64,000 nucleotides of DNA, taken from NCBI GenBank assembly GCA_013306675.1, contig JABLUY010000070.1, forward strand, positions 83,177-147,176, read 5' to 3'. This DNA comes from Thraustochytrium sp. TN22 (taxonomy: Eukaryota; Sar; Bigyra; Thraustochytrida; Thraustochytriidae). The position numbers and the translations under genes are program-made. The notes beneath the pieces were generated by a model. That model saw only the letters and a list, made by a program, of their open reading frames with translations, had not been told where the DNA came from and made no database searches. The number at the start of each line of letters is the position of its first letter. Within the stretch, counting starts at the first letter, position 1. Below are positions 19,994-29,581 of this stretch, one piece after another.

Positions 19994-21317
19994 GTGCCCG
20001 GTCGGCATCGCCACCCAGGACCCGGTCCTCCGCAAGAAGTTCTTCGGCAAGCCCGAGTACGTCATCAACTTCCTCTTCATGGTGGCCGAGGAGGTCCGCA
20101 CCTACATGGCGTCCATGGGCGTGCGCACCGTCGAGGAGATGATCGGCCGCGCCGACCTCCTCGAGGCCGATCCGGCCGTGCTCGCGCGCACCGACAAGAC
20201 TCGCCTCATGGACCTCTCCAAGATCCTCATCCCGGCCCGCCACATCGCGCGCGAGTCCCCGCTCTCGCTCGTCTCGCCCGACGAGCCCGTCATCATGGTC
20301 AAGACCATCTCCCAGGACCACGCCCTCGACAAGGCCCTCGACGTCGAGATCGTGCGCCAGGCGCGCCCCGCGCTCGAGAAGATGCGCCCCGTGCAGATCG
20401 ACCTGCCCATTGTCAACGTCAACCGCACCGTGGGCACCATGCTCTCGTACGAGATCTCGCGCCGCTTCGGCGCGGACGGCCTCCCCGAGGGCACGGTGCG
20501 CCTCGTCGTCAACGGCTCGGCCGGCCAGTCCCTCGGCGCCTTCCTCGCCCCGGGCGTCACCATTGAGTGCGTTGGCGACGCCAACGACTTCTTCGGCAAG
20601 GGTCTCTCGGGCGGCCACCTCGTCGTGCGCCCCGCGCCCGCCTTCCTCGCCCGCGCCAAGGCCGAGGAGCACGTCATCGTGGGCAACACCTGCTTCTTTG
20701 GTGCCACCCGCGGCCGCGGCTTCGTGCGCGGCCAGGCCGGCGAGCGCTTCTGTGTCCGCAACTCTGGCGCCGTCGTCGTCGCCGAGGGCGCCGGCGATCA
20801 CTGCCTCGAGTACATGACCGGCGGCCGCGTCACCCTCCTCGGCCCCGTCGGCGTCAACGCCTGCGCCGGCATGAGCGGTGGCATCGCCTACTTTTACAGC
20901 CCCGACGGCGACATCCGCACCAAGGCCAACATGGAGCTCATCACCCTCATGGCCCTCGACACGGCCGACCTCCACACCCTCCGCGACGATCTCAAGCTCC
21001 ACGTCCAGGCCACCGGCTCTGCCGTCGCCGACCGTATCCTGGCCGACTGGGACACCCAGAGCAAGCACTTCATCAAGGCCTACCCGAGCGACCTCCGCCG
21101 CGTCATCGAGGCCAAGCGCGACCTCCCGGGCTTTCGTCTCCCGCCCTGGTTCCCCGTTGCCGACGACGAGCCCCGCAACCTCTCCCTGCCGGCTGCCATG
21201 CGCACCGCTGGCGCCACCGTCACGGCCAACAAGCACCTCCGCCCCAACGCCACCTCGTCCGCCGTCGAGGCCAAGGCGCGCGACGACAGCCCCGTCCGCG
21301 ACATTGAGGACCTCTAA
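16461..21317 (+). CDS. gltB: Glutamate synthase (GOGAT) large subunit
   Basis: 1618 residues, one exon, ATG at 16461 (MASMNEKWDG). It forms glutamate from glutamine-derived ammonia and 2-oxoglutarate. A 34-residue propeptide precedes Cys35 of DACGVGFIAN, the nucleophile of the class II glutamine amidotransferase domain (about 35-430). A central domain follows, then the FMN synthase domain (about 850-1250) with LISPPPHHDIYSIEDLAQL, GGDGGTGAAAWTG and the 3Fe-4S cysteines C1168, C1174 and C1179 (CIMMRKCHLNTCPVG). The C-terminal beta-helix domain contains GGRVTLLGPVGVNACAGMSGG. No transit peptide is evident, which suggests a cytosolic enzyme. The sequence is closest in style to the large part of eukaryotic NADH-GOGAT, but the protein ends in RDIEDL and stop where the fused enzyme would continue; the small subunit is the next gene on the same strand. 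Confidence 0.95.
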
Positions 21318-23081
21318 GCTATCATGCCTATCATGCAGCAGGATCATGCAGCAAGAGAGAGAGGCCTCGTTGTCAATGTCAAGAAGCAGACAGAAGAACA
21401 GCACACGCTGAGAGATCGTCACCATCAGGTTGATGATGATCATCAGATGAACACACATTCGCGCGGTGTCTGTCTGCCTGGCCTGCCTGCCTGCCTGCCT
21501 GTCTGTTCCTGCCATTGGCGGCTGTCTGTCACACACCCAACATCGACCTATTTCCTGGTACATCCATAACTACACGTCAAGTCCGTTTTTCCTTCTTCTC
21601 ACTGTCAATGCCTGCATTGCCTTGCGTCTTGCGTTGCATTGCGTCTTGCCTTGCATTGCGTCTTGCCTTGCCTTGCCTTGCGTCTTGCCTTGCATCTTGC
21701 CTTGCGTCTTGCCTTGCGTCTTGCCTTGCGTCTTGCGTTGCCTTGCCGCGAGCGAAAGCACTTGGCTTCAAGTTCTCTCGCACCGCATCAGCTGCCACTT
21801 TTTCCCGCCAAAGGCACGCCCTTGATTCCCCCACGCAAGGCGCGGCGTGCCCCCCCTCGTCGGCGCGGGCAGGCTTGCCTCCTTAGCCGCGCGCTGCGGC
21901 GCCGCTGGACCCCCAGCTCGCAAGCGCGGCTTCCACCTCCAAGTGCACGGCCTGTGCAGCTGCACCGTTCGCCACGCGCGACGCCCGGCAAAGCGCCGAC
22001 GCGGCGCCGTGAACGCGGCCTCGCCGCCTCGCGGCCCCGCGCCGCGCGGCGAAAGCTTCGCTTGTCTGTGTTTTCTTTTTCGTGCGCAGTCAGTCCCTTG
22101 TGCAAGCAAGCCATGTGCAAGCGATGCGCAGGCAAGGAAGCAGGCGGTCACGGCAGCCAGGCGGCAGCTGGTGGTGGTGGCTGCTCGCCACGCTTGCGCA
22201 GTCCGCCGCAGCCCGCCGCAGGCAGTCCGCCTGGCTGCCGCTTCTGCGCTGCCAGTGGCTGGCTACAAGCTCTAGACCTCGCGCTGCGCTGCGTCGCGTC
22301 ACGTTGCGTAGCGTTGTGTAGCGTTGTGTAGTAGCGCAGCAGGACAGCGCGTGCAGGCGCACACGCGCTACCGAGACCGGCGCCGCTTGTCCTTGGGGGA
22401 TCAAGATGTGGAGGGAGGTGCCTCAGGCGATCCTGCCACGCAGCCACGGGCAGGCAGGCTGCCGACCACCAATCCATCCACTGCCCTGCCCTGGTCGCGG
22501 GCCGACTGGAGCCCGAGGCGAGGCGAGCTGAGCCGAGCCGAGCCGAGCCGAGCCGAGGCGTGGCTTGGCCTCGCCAACCCCACCCTTCCATCGCGCTCGA
22601 CGAGGCGCTGCGCGGCTGCGAGGCCGCTCGTGACGGCTCCTGGATGGATGGTGGCGCAAGAACCCTGCAGCACTCGGCGGCGCGGAGCGCCCGGGTCGAC
22701 CGAGGCTCGGCTCGGCTCGCCGCTCGTGCAGTGCTCCGGCCCCGACTCGGACTCTCGGTGCCGGCCGCTGCGGCTGCTGCGTGGCCTGGCCTGGCGTCCC
22801 GTCACCGCAGCGTCACGCTCGCTCGCGAGCCCGCGCCTCCTGCGCACAGCCGCAGTCAGCTTGCCTTGCCTTGCCCGGCCTGCCTGGCCAGGCTTGCCTT
22901 GCCTTGCCTGGTTTGCACTGCTTGCCTTCGCACTGCCGGACGGCAGCGGCCGCTCGGAGCGCGCGCCCGGACGCGCGCGCCGCCCCCCCGGCGGCCGGCC
23001 GCGCCTGGTCGGCACGGGCCCGCGCGGGGCCGGCGCGCGAGTCACGGCCGCTGCGCCCATTTCATCGCGCCGCGCACGGCG

Positions 23082-23113
<32 letters not shown>

Positions 23114-23550
23114 GCCGAGCTCGCGGCGCCGCCTCGCCGCGCTGCCGCCGCCGGCCGGCCGTGGCTGGCGCGCTGCCTTGCCTTGCCTTGCCTTGCCTTG
23201 CCTTGCCTTGCGTTGCGTTGCATTGCATACGCCACGCCGCGCGGAAGGGGAAGGCGCGGCGAGCAGCGACTTGAGCGAGGCGGCGACTTGAGGCGAGGCG
23301 AGGCGAGGCGCCCGTGCTTGCAGCACTCTGTGAGCAGTGCGCTGCACAGCAGAGCTGGCTGCCAGTGGCGCCGCGCAACCAGCCAGAGCAGCGGCGCAGG
23401 CAGCGAGCAGGGCAGACCGCAGCAGAGCAGCAGCAGCGCCGGACCGGCGCGCTCGCGTCCAGCCGCCGCAGCGCCAGAGCGGAGCGAGCGGAGCGCGCGC
23501 GCAGCGAGCGGGCGAGCGCGAGCGGGCGAGCGAAGGGGCGAGCGGGAGAA
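21318..23550. other. 2.2-kb spacer between the two glutamate synthase genes, rich in pentamer satellites
   Basis: No gene is supported. It holds an imperfect array of cttgc(a/g)ttgcgtcttgc units at 21612-21747, gagccgagccgagcc at 22520-22557, (tgcc)n at 23084-23112, (ccttg)n at 23173-23220 shading to (cgttg)n, and (aggcg)n at 23285-23310. The right end (about 23300-23550) is the GC-rich leader of the small-subunit gene. The stop codon at 21317 and the separate start at 23551 argue against this being an intron of one fused gene. Confidence 0.65.
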
Positions 23551-25209
23551 ATGGCGGACATCGAGGACCTGGGCGGCAAGGGCGCCAAGGTGCAGGCGAA
23601 CGAGGTGTCGGCGAGCGGCGCCGCGCTGGCCGGCGAGCGCAAGCGCGATGTCAAGCCCAACACGGTGTCGGCCGGCGCGAGCGGCGAGCTCATGGTGTGG
23701 CGGCGCGACGGCGAGGTGGCGCCGCTCAACAACCTGCGCGGCTTCGTGGACTACGAGCGCGAGCCGAGCAAGTACCGGCCCGTGAACGAGCGCATCAACG
23801 ACTGGGAGGTCATCCTGCCGCACGCGCTGGAGCGCGAGGGCACCGAGGTGACGGTGCAGGCCGCGCGCTGCATGGACTGCGGCACGCCCACGTGCTGCTC
23901 GGAGCCCTACGGCTGCCCGCTCGGCAACGAGATCCCGCGCTTCAACAAGCTCGCGTACAACGGCCAGTGGCGCGAGGCGCTCGACGTGCTGCTGGCCACC
24001 AGCAACGCGCCCGAGTGGACCTCGCACGTCTGCCCGGCGCCCTGCGAGGGCGCCTGCGTGGCCGGCCTCGTCGACTCGCCCGTCACCATCAAGAACATCG
24101 AGCAGCAGATCATCGAGCGCGGCTTCGCCAACGGCTGGATCTACCCCAAGCCGCCCACCATGCGCACCGGCAAGAAGGTGGCCGTCATCGGCTCCGGCCC
24201 CGCCGGCCTCTGCGCCGCCGACATGCTCAACCGCAAGGGCCACTCCGTCACCGTCTACGAGCGCGCCGACCGCATCGGCGGCCTCCTCATGTACGGCATC
24301 CCGGCGCCCAAGCTCGACAAGGCCATGCTGCAGCGCCGCGTCGACCTCTGGGCCGACGAGGGCGTCAAGTTCATCACCGGCGCCCACGTCGGCGTCGACG
24401 CCCAGTACGACCTGCGCGACATGCGCCGCGACAACGACGCGCTCGTCCTCACCGTCGGCGCCACCAAGCCCCGCATGCTCAACATCCCCGGCGCCGACCT
24501 CAAGGGCATCTACCCGGCCATGGACTTCCTCAAGGGCACCACCAAGACGCTCCTCGACGACGGCAACGGCCGCCTCCGCCACTGGGACGGCTCCTACATC
24601 TCCGCGCGCGACAAGAACGTCGTTGTCATTGGCGGCGGCGACACCGGCAACGACTGCGTCGGCACCTCCGTGCGCATGCGGGCGCGCAACATCATCAACC
24701 TCGAGCTCCTCAACAAGCCCCCCGTCGACCGCGACGAGACCATGCCGTGGCCCACCTTCCCGCGCACCTTCAAGCTCGACTACGGCGGCGAGGAGGCCGC
24801 CGCCGTCTACGGCCAGGACCCGCGCCAGTTCAACACCCTCACCAAGGAGTACCTCGGCGACGAGGCCGGCCACGTCGTCGGCATCCGCACCGTCCGCGTC
24901 TCCTGGCGCGACGGCAAGATGCAGGAGATCCCCAACTCCGAGCGCATCATCCCGGCCGACCTCGTTCTCCTCTCCCTCGGCTTCCTCGGCCCCGAGGAGA
25001 CCATGCTCTCTCAGCTCAGCCTCGACGCCGACAGCCGCGGCAACGTCAAGGCCGAGTACGGCGACTTCGCCACCAACGTCGCTGGCATCTTTGCCGCCGG
25101 CGACTGCCGCCGTGGCCAGTCCCTCGTTGTGCGCGCCATGCGCGAGGGCCGCGACGTCGCCGCTGCCGTCGACAAGTACCTCGCCACCAAGGCGCCTGCG
25201 GCCCTCTAA
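23551..25209 (+). CDS. gltD: Glutamate synthase (GOGAT) small subunit, FAD/NAD(P)H-dependent
   Basis: 552 residues, one exon, ATG at 23551 (GAGAAATGGC). It passes electrons from NAD(P)H through FAD and 4Fe-4S clusters to the large subunit. The N-terminal cysteine clusters are [20 protein letters not shown] (near 109-128) and CPAPCEGAC (about 156-164). The FAD site is VIGSGPAG (GSGPAG 214-219); the NAD(P)H site is [13 protein letters not shown] (GGGDTG 361-366); the closing FAD motif is [16 protein letters not shown]. Residues 1-40 are an extension lacking in typical bacterial GltD, beginning MADIEDL and so repeating the DIEDL that ends the upstream large subunit. Segments such as [12 protein letters not shown] and the [14 protein letters not shown] region match the small half of fused eukaryotic NADH-GOGAT better than bacterial GltD, as judged by eye. 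It converges with the next gene. Confidence 0.95.
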   Translation: MADIEDLGGKGAKVQANEVSASGAALAGERKRDVKPNTVSAGASGELMVWRRDGEVAPLNNLRGFVDYEREPSKYRPVNERINDWEVILPHALEREGTEVTVQAARCMDCGTPTCCSEPYGCPLGNEIPRFNKLAYNGQWREALDVLLATSNAPEWTSHVCPAPCEGACVAGLVDSPVTIKNIEQQIIERGFANGWIYPKPPTMRTGKKVAVIGSGPAGLCAADMLNRKGHSVTVYERADRIGGLLMYGIPAPKLDKAMLQRRVDLWADEGVKFITGAHVGVDAQYDLRDMRRDNDALVLTVGATKPRMLNIPGADLKGIYPAMDFLKGTTKTLLDDGNGRLRHWDGSYISARDKNVVVIGGGDTGNDCVGTSVRMRARNIINLELLNKPPVDRDETMPWPTFPRTFKLDYGGEEAAAVYGQDPRQFNTLTKEYLGDEAGHVVGIRTVRVSWRDGKMQEIPNSERIIPADLVLLSLGFLGPEETMLSQLSLDADSRGNVKAEYGDFATNVAGIFAAGDCRRGQSLVVRAMREGRDVAAAVDKYLATKAPAAL

Positions 25210-26071
25210 TTTTGTCCGACATCATACAACACCACCACGTCACGGAGGGGGGGCGCGGAGAGACCCGGAGAGAAGAGCCTGACAGAAGTAGAAGTCGCAG
25301 ATTGCCCGCCGCAGCGCGAACTCGAAGAGAGACCTGGACCGAGGTTGAACCTCAGGCTGAGGCCATCTGGCCTGCAGTGTGCCTGCGGTTCTTCTCGTCC
25401 CGTCCCGTTTCGGTTCGTTTCGGCTTGGCTCGTTGCGACCGTGCTGCGCCGCTCTCTGCAGCTATACTGCGCCTGGACTCTTTTCCCACCCCACACCAAA
25501 ATCGGCAACTGGAGGCGCGGGAGCTGAATATATCGCCTCCTCATGTCCTCGTCACGTCACGTATTTTCCCTGCTTTCGATTTCATGTCTGGCTGTCTTAC
25601 ACGAATGCGGATTCGTTCACGGTGTTTCGTCAAAGAACCCCGTTGACAGGTCCTGCTTGCACCATGGCCAGCAGGCCAGTATTATGATGATCATGATGTT
25701 GGCGGGACCGTGAACGCGCTCTTGGCCTAAGTAGTGCATCGTTTAAGCGCGGTGTTGTCGCCACGCTGCCATGCCACCGAGGAGAACCACAACATCGCGT
25801 GTCTCGTAAACACGTAAACACGAGCGCGTGTCTAAGTAAACACGTAAACACGAGCGCGTGTCTCGTAAACCACAACAGCGCGCGTCTCGTAAACACACCT
25901 TCAAAATGTCTTGTCATGTCACAAAAGCAGGAAACTACAGTGGTAGGCTAGCTAGCCGCACAGAGAGGAGAGGAAAAGGAGAGACGGCGCATACGTGAAC
26001 CGACACGCACACACCCACCCGCATGCATGCCATGCAGTCAGAGGAATCGTTGTCTCGCACAAAGCAAAGCA
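25210..26071. other. Convergent intergenic region with a palindromic satellite
   Basis: It lies between the 3' ends of the GOGAT small subunit and the fibro-slime gene. AT content is higher than in the genes. The only structure seen is the repeat at 25796-25903; a short ATGATGATC-like block precedes it at 25684-25698. No gene is supported. Confidence 0.55.
25796..25903. repeat. Tandem repeat with inner dyads (CGTAAACACG units)
   Basis: About three units of a 35-45-base repeat built from gcgtgtctcgtaaacac and gtaaacacgagc. Each unit contains the short inverted pair cgtgt / acacg around taaac, so the array could fold or bind a dimeric protein. It sits between two convergent genes. Confidence 0.85.
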
Positions 26072-28828
26072 TCAGACGTCGATGTCATCAAGGTCAGCAG
26101 CAAACTGCTTGCGACCCTTGTTGGCCTGCGCCGGCATGAAACGACGGGACATGGGCCGCCACCCTCCTTGGTCTTCCGAACGCTGCACGCGCATCTTCTC
26201 GCGGCGAAGCTGATCCTGCAGATCCTCCTGCTCCTGGACGAGCGTGTTGATCTGAAAGGTAGTGCTAGTGGGCCGCTCGGCGCGCAACTGCATGATCTTC
26301 TCGCGCGTGGCCATCACCATGCGACCCAGCGCCGAGTACTCGGAATCATCCTTGTAGTGCACGTCGCGCTCCATCTTGTACCGCTCACCCTCGTCAATGT
26401 AGCCCTTGTCACGACGCCACTTGCGGCGGAGAACCACCAGGACGACGATAGCAAGCAGCAAGAGGCTACCAGCGACGGAGCCAATGATCGCCGTCGTCTT
26501 CACGCTCTCGCCGCTCACGCCCGTGGGCGACGACGCCGGTGTCGATGGGGCTGGGCCCGAGGCGGCGTCCGGCGCCGGCACGACGGTCAGCGCCTCCGGC
26601 ACATGCACAAAGTAGGCGTCCGAGGAGGCCGCCGCAGATAGCTCCACGGTCAGCCGCACGATCGAGCCGTCGTCGAGAGCCTCCTCCTCGGCGTCCTCGC
26701 CCTGCAGAACACGCCGTACGTAGCTCGCGTTGGCCGCCCCGGAGACGACCTCTTCCGTGACGGTAAAGGCGCAATCCTCGCCAAAGCACAGGAAAAGCTC
26801 GAAGCTGCCAACCAGATCCGAGGTCGTCAGCGCCGCCGTGTACGTGCCGTCGCCGTTGTCGACGATGCTGGCGTTCATGCTGCGCGGCCTCTGCTCGCCG
26901 TCCTCGTACGAGTAGACGCCGTTCGACAGCTGCGGCACCTCGACCCAGAGCCCGCTCAGGAGCTCCGGCTGGCCGCCGTACGTGATGTTATTGCCGCACA
27001 GGTCGCGCGCCTGCACCGAGATGCCCGCCGCACTCTCACCGTCCGCCACGAGCTCGAGCGGCTTGGTCGGCAGGCCAGCCGCCAGCTGCGTCTCGGTCGT
27101 GTTGAGCGAGACCGTGTCCACCTCCCAACTCGAAATGATAATGTCCGCCGGGTCGCTGCCAGACGACGAGGTGAAGCCCATGTACGCGTTGCGCCCGCCG
27201 CCGAGCACCTCAGCGATGTTGAAGCCGCGCTGGCGCAGGTACAAGGAGCCATCCACGTAGACCTCGAGCCAATCCGGCGTCTCCAGGTACTCAATGCTCA
27301 CCGTATACGCATGGCCGCGGCGCAGCGACGGCAGGCTGTCATACACGCGGCGCGTGGCCGGCGTCACGTCCAACAGCCCGGTCTTTTCATTCACCGTGTG
27401 CAGACGCACCTGCTGCTCCGCGCAGTCCGACAAGGTTCCGCGGTCCGCGCAGAGGTCAAAGACGATGGCCATGGCCTTGCTCAGGAAACGCGTGTTGAGC
27501 CCGGCACCCATGGACACCGGCATGTCGACGAGACCGTTGTCGCGCTGGTGCAGCACGACCGCAAAGCCCTCGGCCTTGCCCGATGTGCCCACCGTGAACG
27601 TGAAGGTGGACGTGAACCCGGTGCCCACATTGAACTGCAGGGAGGCGTACACCCAGCTCGGCACGAGCGGCTGCGCGCGCTGCGCCACATACAGAGCGTC
27701 CGAGACCACAGCGGCGGCGCCCGACGTGACGAGCCCCGAGGTCTGCGCCGGGAAGCGCAGCGCCGCCGATCCAGACCGCTGCACGTTGCACGAGGTCGAC
27801 AGCGACGTCGTCACGATGAAGTTCGACGCGAACGTCTGACGCTCCGCGTGGAAGAGGTCAAAGGCGTAGATCTCACCCTGCACCAGTCCGAGCTGCGGGC
27901 CCACCTCCGACATGTCCACCGAGTCGCTCTGCTTGCCCTTGACGCCGCCCAGGTCCAGCACGAGCGACCCGTTCACGAAGACCCAGACGTCGTCATCGCC
28001 GCTAAAGTCGAAGACCTCGTCGCCGCGGTACACGAAGTAGGAGTGGATCTCCGTCGTGAACCAGAACTTGTTGCCCGGCGACTCGTTGTCCTCCACGCGC
28101 GTCACCGGCCACACCGGCGCATCCGCCTCGTCCGGGTAAAGTGCCTGCGTCACGGGCGTCGAGCCACCCTCCAGGTACTCGTCCAGCGGGCCGAAGAACC
28201 CGTCGCTCGACCCGCCCAGCCCGTCCACTTCGTCGTACGTTGAGCTACTAAAGTAGTACTCGCAGTGCGTCTCGTCGCAGTCGTCCTCGTCGCGCGGCCA
28301 CAAGTACAGCTCGAAGCCCACGCGCTTGTTGTAGTACGCGTCGTCGTTGTACCAGGACGCAAAGGCCTCCGGGCCGGCCGTCATGCACTCCTCCACTGGG
28401 CTCGACTCCACGCACTCGCCGCACCGCTCCGTGCTGGAGCAGTACTGCGGCTTGGGCACGCCGCCCGTGTTGTCCAGCGTCTCATCCGCCACCGTGCCGG
28501 CGGACCGCCCGAAGGTGATGACGTCCTTGGTCGGCTGGAAGTCCGGGTGCCCGCCGATCGTCCCGGCGCTCAAGGCGTCCGCGTACGGGCAGTTCTCCTC
28601 GTCCACGTCGCCATTGCTGTCCTCTCGCCACTTGTCGAACTGCTTCACCGCCGCGTCCACGTCGTACACCGACGGGTACCAGGCCTCCACCTCCGCCGCG
28701 TCCAGGCCCACGTTGCAGAAGAACGGCTGGAAGCTGCGCACCGTCGCCCTGTACACGATCGGCTCGCCGCTCGCCGCGCCGGCGCTCAGCGCCAACGCCG
28801 CCAACGCCGCGGCCGCCTCCTTGTGCAT
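26072..28828 (-). CDS. Fibro-slime / lectin-like type I membrane protein
   Basis: 918 residues, single exon. I choose ATG 28828 (MHKEAAAALAALALSAG), which gives a 20-residue signal peptide; the frame above is low-complexity. Residues about 28-345 form a fibro-slime domain: GGHPDFQ (92-98) and the core GNKFWFTTEIHSYFVY then FDFSGDDDVWVFVNG and LDLGGV with YAFDLFHAERQ. Residues about 378-572 look like a legume/L-type lectin beta-sandwich (EGFAVVLHQRDNG; WLEVYVDGSLYLRQRGFN). Residues about 590-695 resemble a filamin/Ig repeat (VDNGDGTYTAALTTSDLVG). A Ser/Pro stalk leads to one membrane helix (about 780-800, IIGSVAGSLLLLAIVVLVVL), then RRKWRR and a 115-residue cytoplasmic tail with a coiled-coil. 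It is probably a cell-surface sugar-binding or adhesion protein. First of ten consecutive minus-strand genes. Confidence 0.88.
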   Translation of the reverse strand: MHKEAAAALAALALSAGAASGEPIVYRATVRSFQPFFCNVGLDAAEVEAWYPSVYDVDAAVKQFDKWREDSNGDVDEENCPYADALSAGTIGGHPDFQPTKDVITFGRSAGTVADETLDNTGGVPKPQYCSSTERCGECVESSPVEECMTAGPEAFASWYNDDAYYNKRVGFELYLWPRDEDDCDETHCEYYFSSSTYDEVDGLGGSSDGFFGPLDEYLEGGSTPVTQALYPDEADAPVWPVTRVEDNESPGNKFWFTTEIHSYFVYRGDEVFDFSGDDDVWVFVNGSLVLDLGGVKGKQSDSVDMSEVGPQLGLVQGEIYAFDLFHAERQTFASNFIVTTSLSTSCNVQRSGSAALRFPAQTSGLVTSGAAAVVSDALYVAQRAQPLVPSWVYASLQFNVGTGFTSTFTFTVGTSGKAEGFAVVLHQRDNGLVDMPVSMGAGLNTRFLSKAMAIVFDLCADRGTLSDCAEQQVRLHTVNEKTGLLDVTPATRRVYDSLPSLRRGHAYTVSIEYLETPDWLEVYVDGSLYLRQRGFNIAEVLGGGRNAYMGFTSSSGSDPADIIISSWEVDTVSLNTTETQLAAGLPTKPLELVADGESAAGISVQARDLCGNNITYGGQPELLSGLWVEVPQLSNGVYSYEDGEQRPRSMNASIVDNGDGTYTAALTTSDLVGSFELFLCFGEDCAFTVTEEVVSGAANASYVRRVLQGEDAEEEALDDGSIVRLTVELSAAASSDAYFVHVPEALTVVPAPDAASGPAPSTPASSPTGVSGESVKTTAIIGSVAGSLLLLAIVVLVVLRRKWRRDKGYIDEGERYKMERDVHYKDDSEYSALGRMVMATREKIMQLRAERPTSTTFQINTLVQEQEDLQDQLRREKMRVQRSEDQGGWRPMSRRFMPAQANKGRKQFAADLDDIDV

Positions 28829-29581
28829 TTTGCACAGCTCACGGATCGCGATGCGCGCAGTCTCTCTCCCCGCCGCTGCGGCTGCGGCTGCAGCGGGCGG
28901 CCAGGCCAGGCCGCGCCCGGCCTCGGCGTCCGCTTCTGCGCCCGCGCGCGCCTTCCTTTCCTCTTTGCCGGCCAGCTCGCGCTCGGCTCGAGGCGCTCGC
29001 CCGCGTGCAGGCGCGCTGCGCCGAGCCGGAGCCGGAGCCCGAGCTCGCCACGCGCCGACCGGCTGGCTCCGAGCTCGCCGCGGCTCAGCGCGGCGCGCTC
29101 GGCCCGCGCCCGGGGCGTCGCGCCCGCGCCCGCGCTCGCCGGGGCCGCGGTCGCTCTGCCTGCGCCGCGCGCCTGCGCTGTCGCGGCGAGGCTCGCGTTT
29201 GAATTTGGCTTTGGATTGAATTTGAATTTGAATTTGAATTTGAATTGCCGGAGGCTCGGTCTCGGAGCCGCGCTTTGTTGGTCGGCAGGCAGGTGGAAAA
29301 CTGTGCGCGCCGGGTCCGGTGCGGGCGCGGCGCGGCGCAGGCGAGGCGCGCCGGCGTGGCGGCGCGGTGCACATGGCGGCGCGGCGCGTGCGGGCGCCAG
29401 CGGACCCGGGCGCGGGAGGCGCGCGCGGACACGCGCCCGGGCGGTGGTCTGGAGCGACCCGCGCACAGAGCGCGGCCGTGGCGCAGTGCTCGGGCGCGGT
29501 TTCGGGCGCGGGCGAGGGAAGCCAACTTGAAGCTGAGTTGGAGCGACGAGCATGGCGACCATGTGAGGGCGAAAAAGGCCG
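28829..29581. other. GC-rich 5' region of the fibro-slime gene with a TTTGAA hexamer array
   Basis: Open frames on both strands here are arginine/alanine-rich and unsupported. Bases 29216-29247 are five copies of the hexamer tttgaa (minus-strand ttcaaa), the only AT-rich island in the stretch, about 390 bases upstream of the fibro-slime ATG; it may be a promoter element or only a microsatellite. Confidence 0.55.

Noticed and set aside
15114-21563. A 2149-residue minus-strand open frame
   Set aside because: It is antisense to the glutamate synthase gene; its Val/Ala/Arg/His-rich product is what a GC-rich coding strand gives in reverse. No domains.
21318-23550. A single fused GOGAT gene with a 2.2-kb intron
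   Set aside because: The large part ends with a stop in a natural position and the small part has its own good start; no intron of that size is seen elsewhere.
16461-25209. Bacterial contamination or a transferred gltBD operon
   Set aside because: The spacer is 2.2 kb of local-type satellites with no ribosome-binding context, codon and GC style match the neighbours, and the proteins resemble eukaryotic GOGAT halves.
23062-25646. Long alternative frames over the glutamate synthase small subunit
   Set aside because: They are shadows of the real frame, rich in Arg and His, and lack any of the FAD or NAD(P)H motifs.
25796-25903. CRISPR-like array
   Set aside because: The units vary in length, there are no unique spacers, and the genome is eukaryotic; it is a simple tandem satellite.
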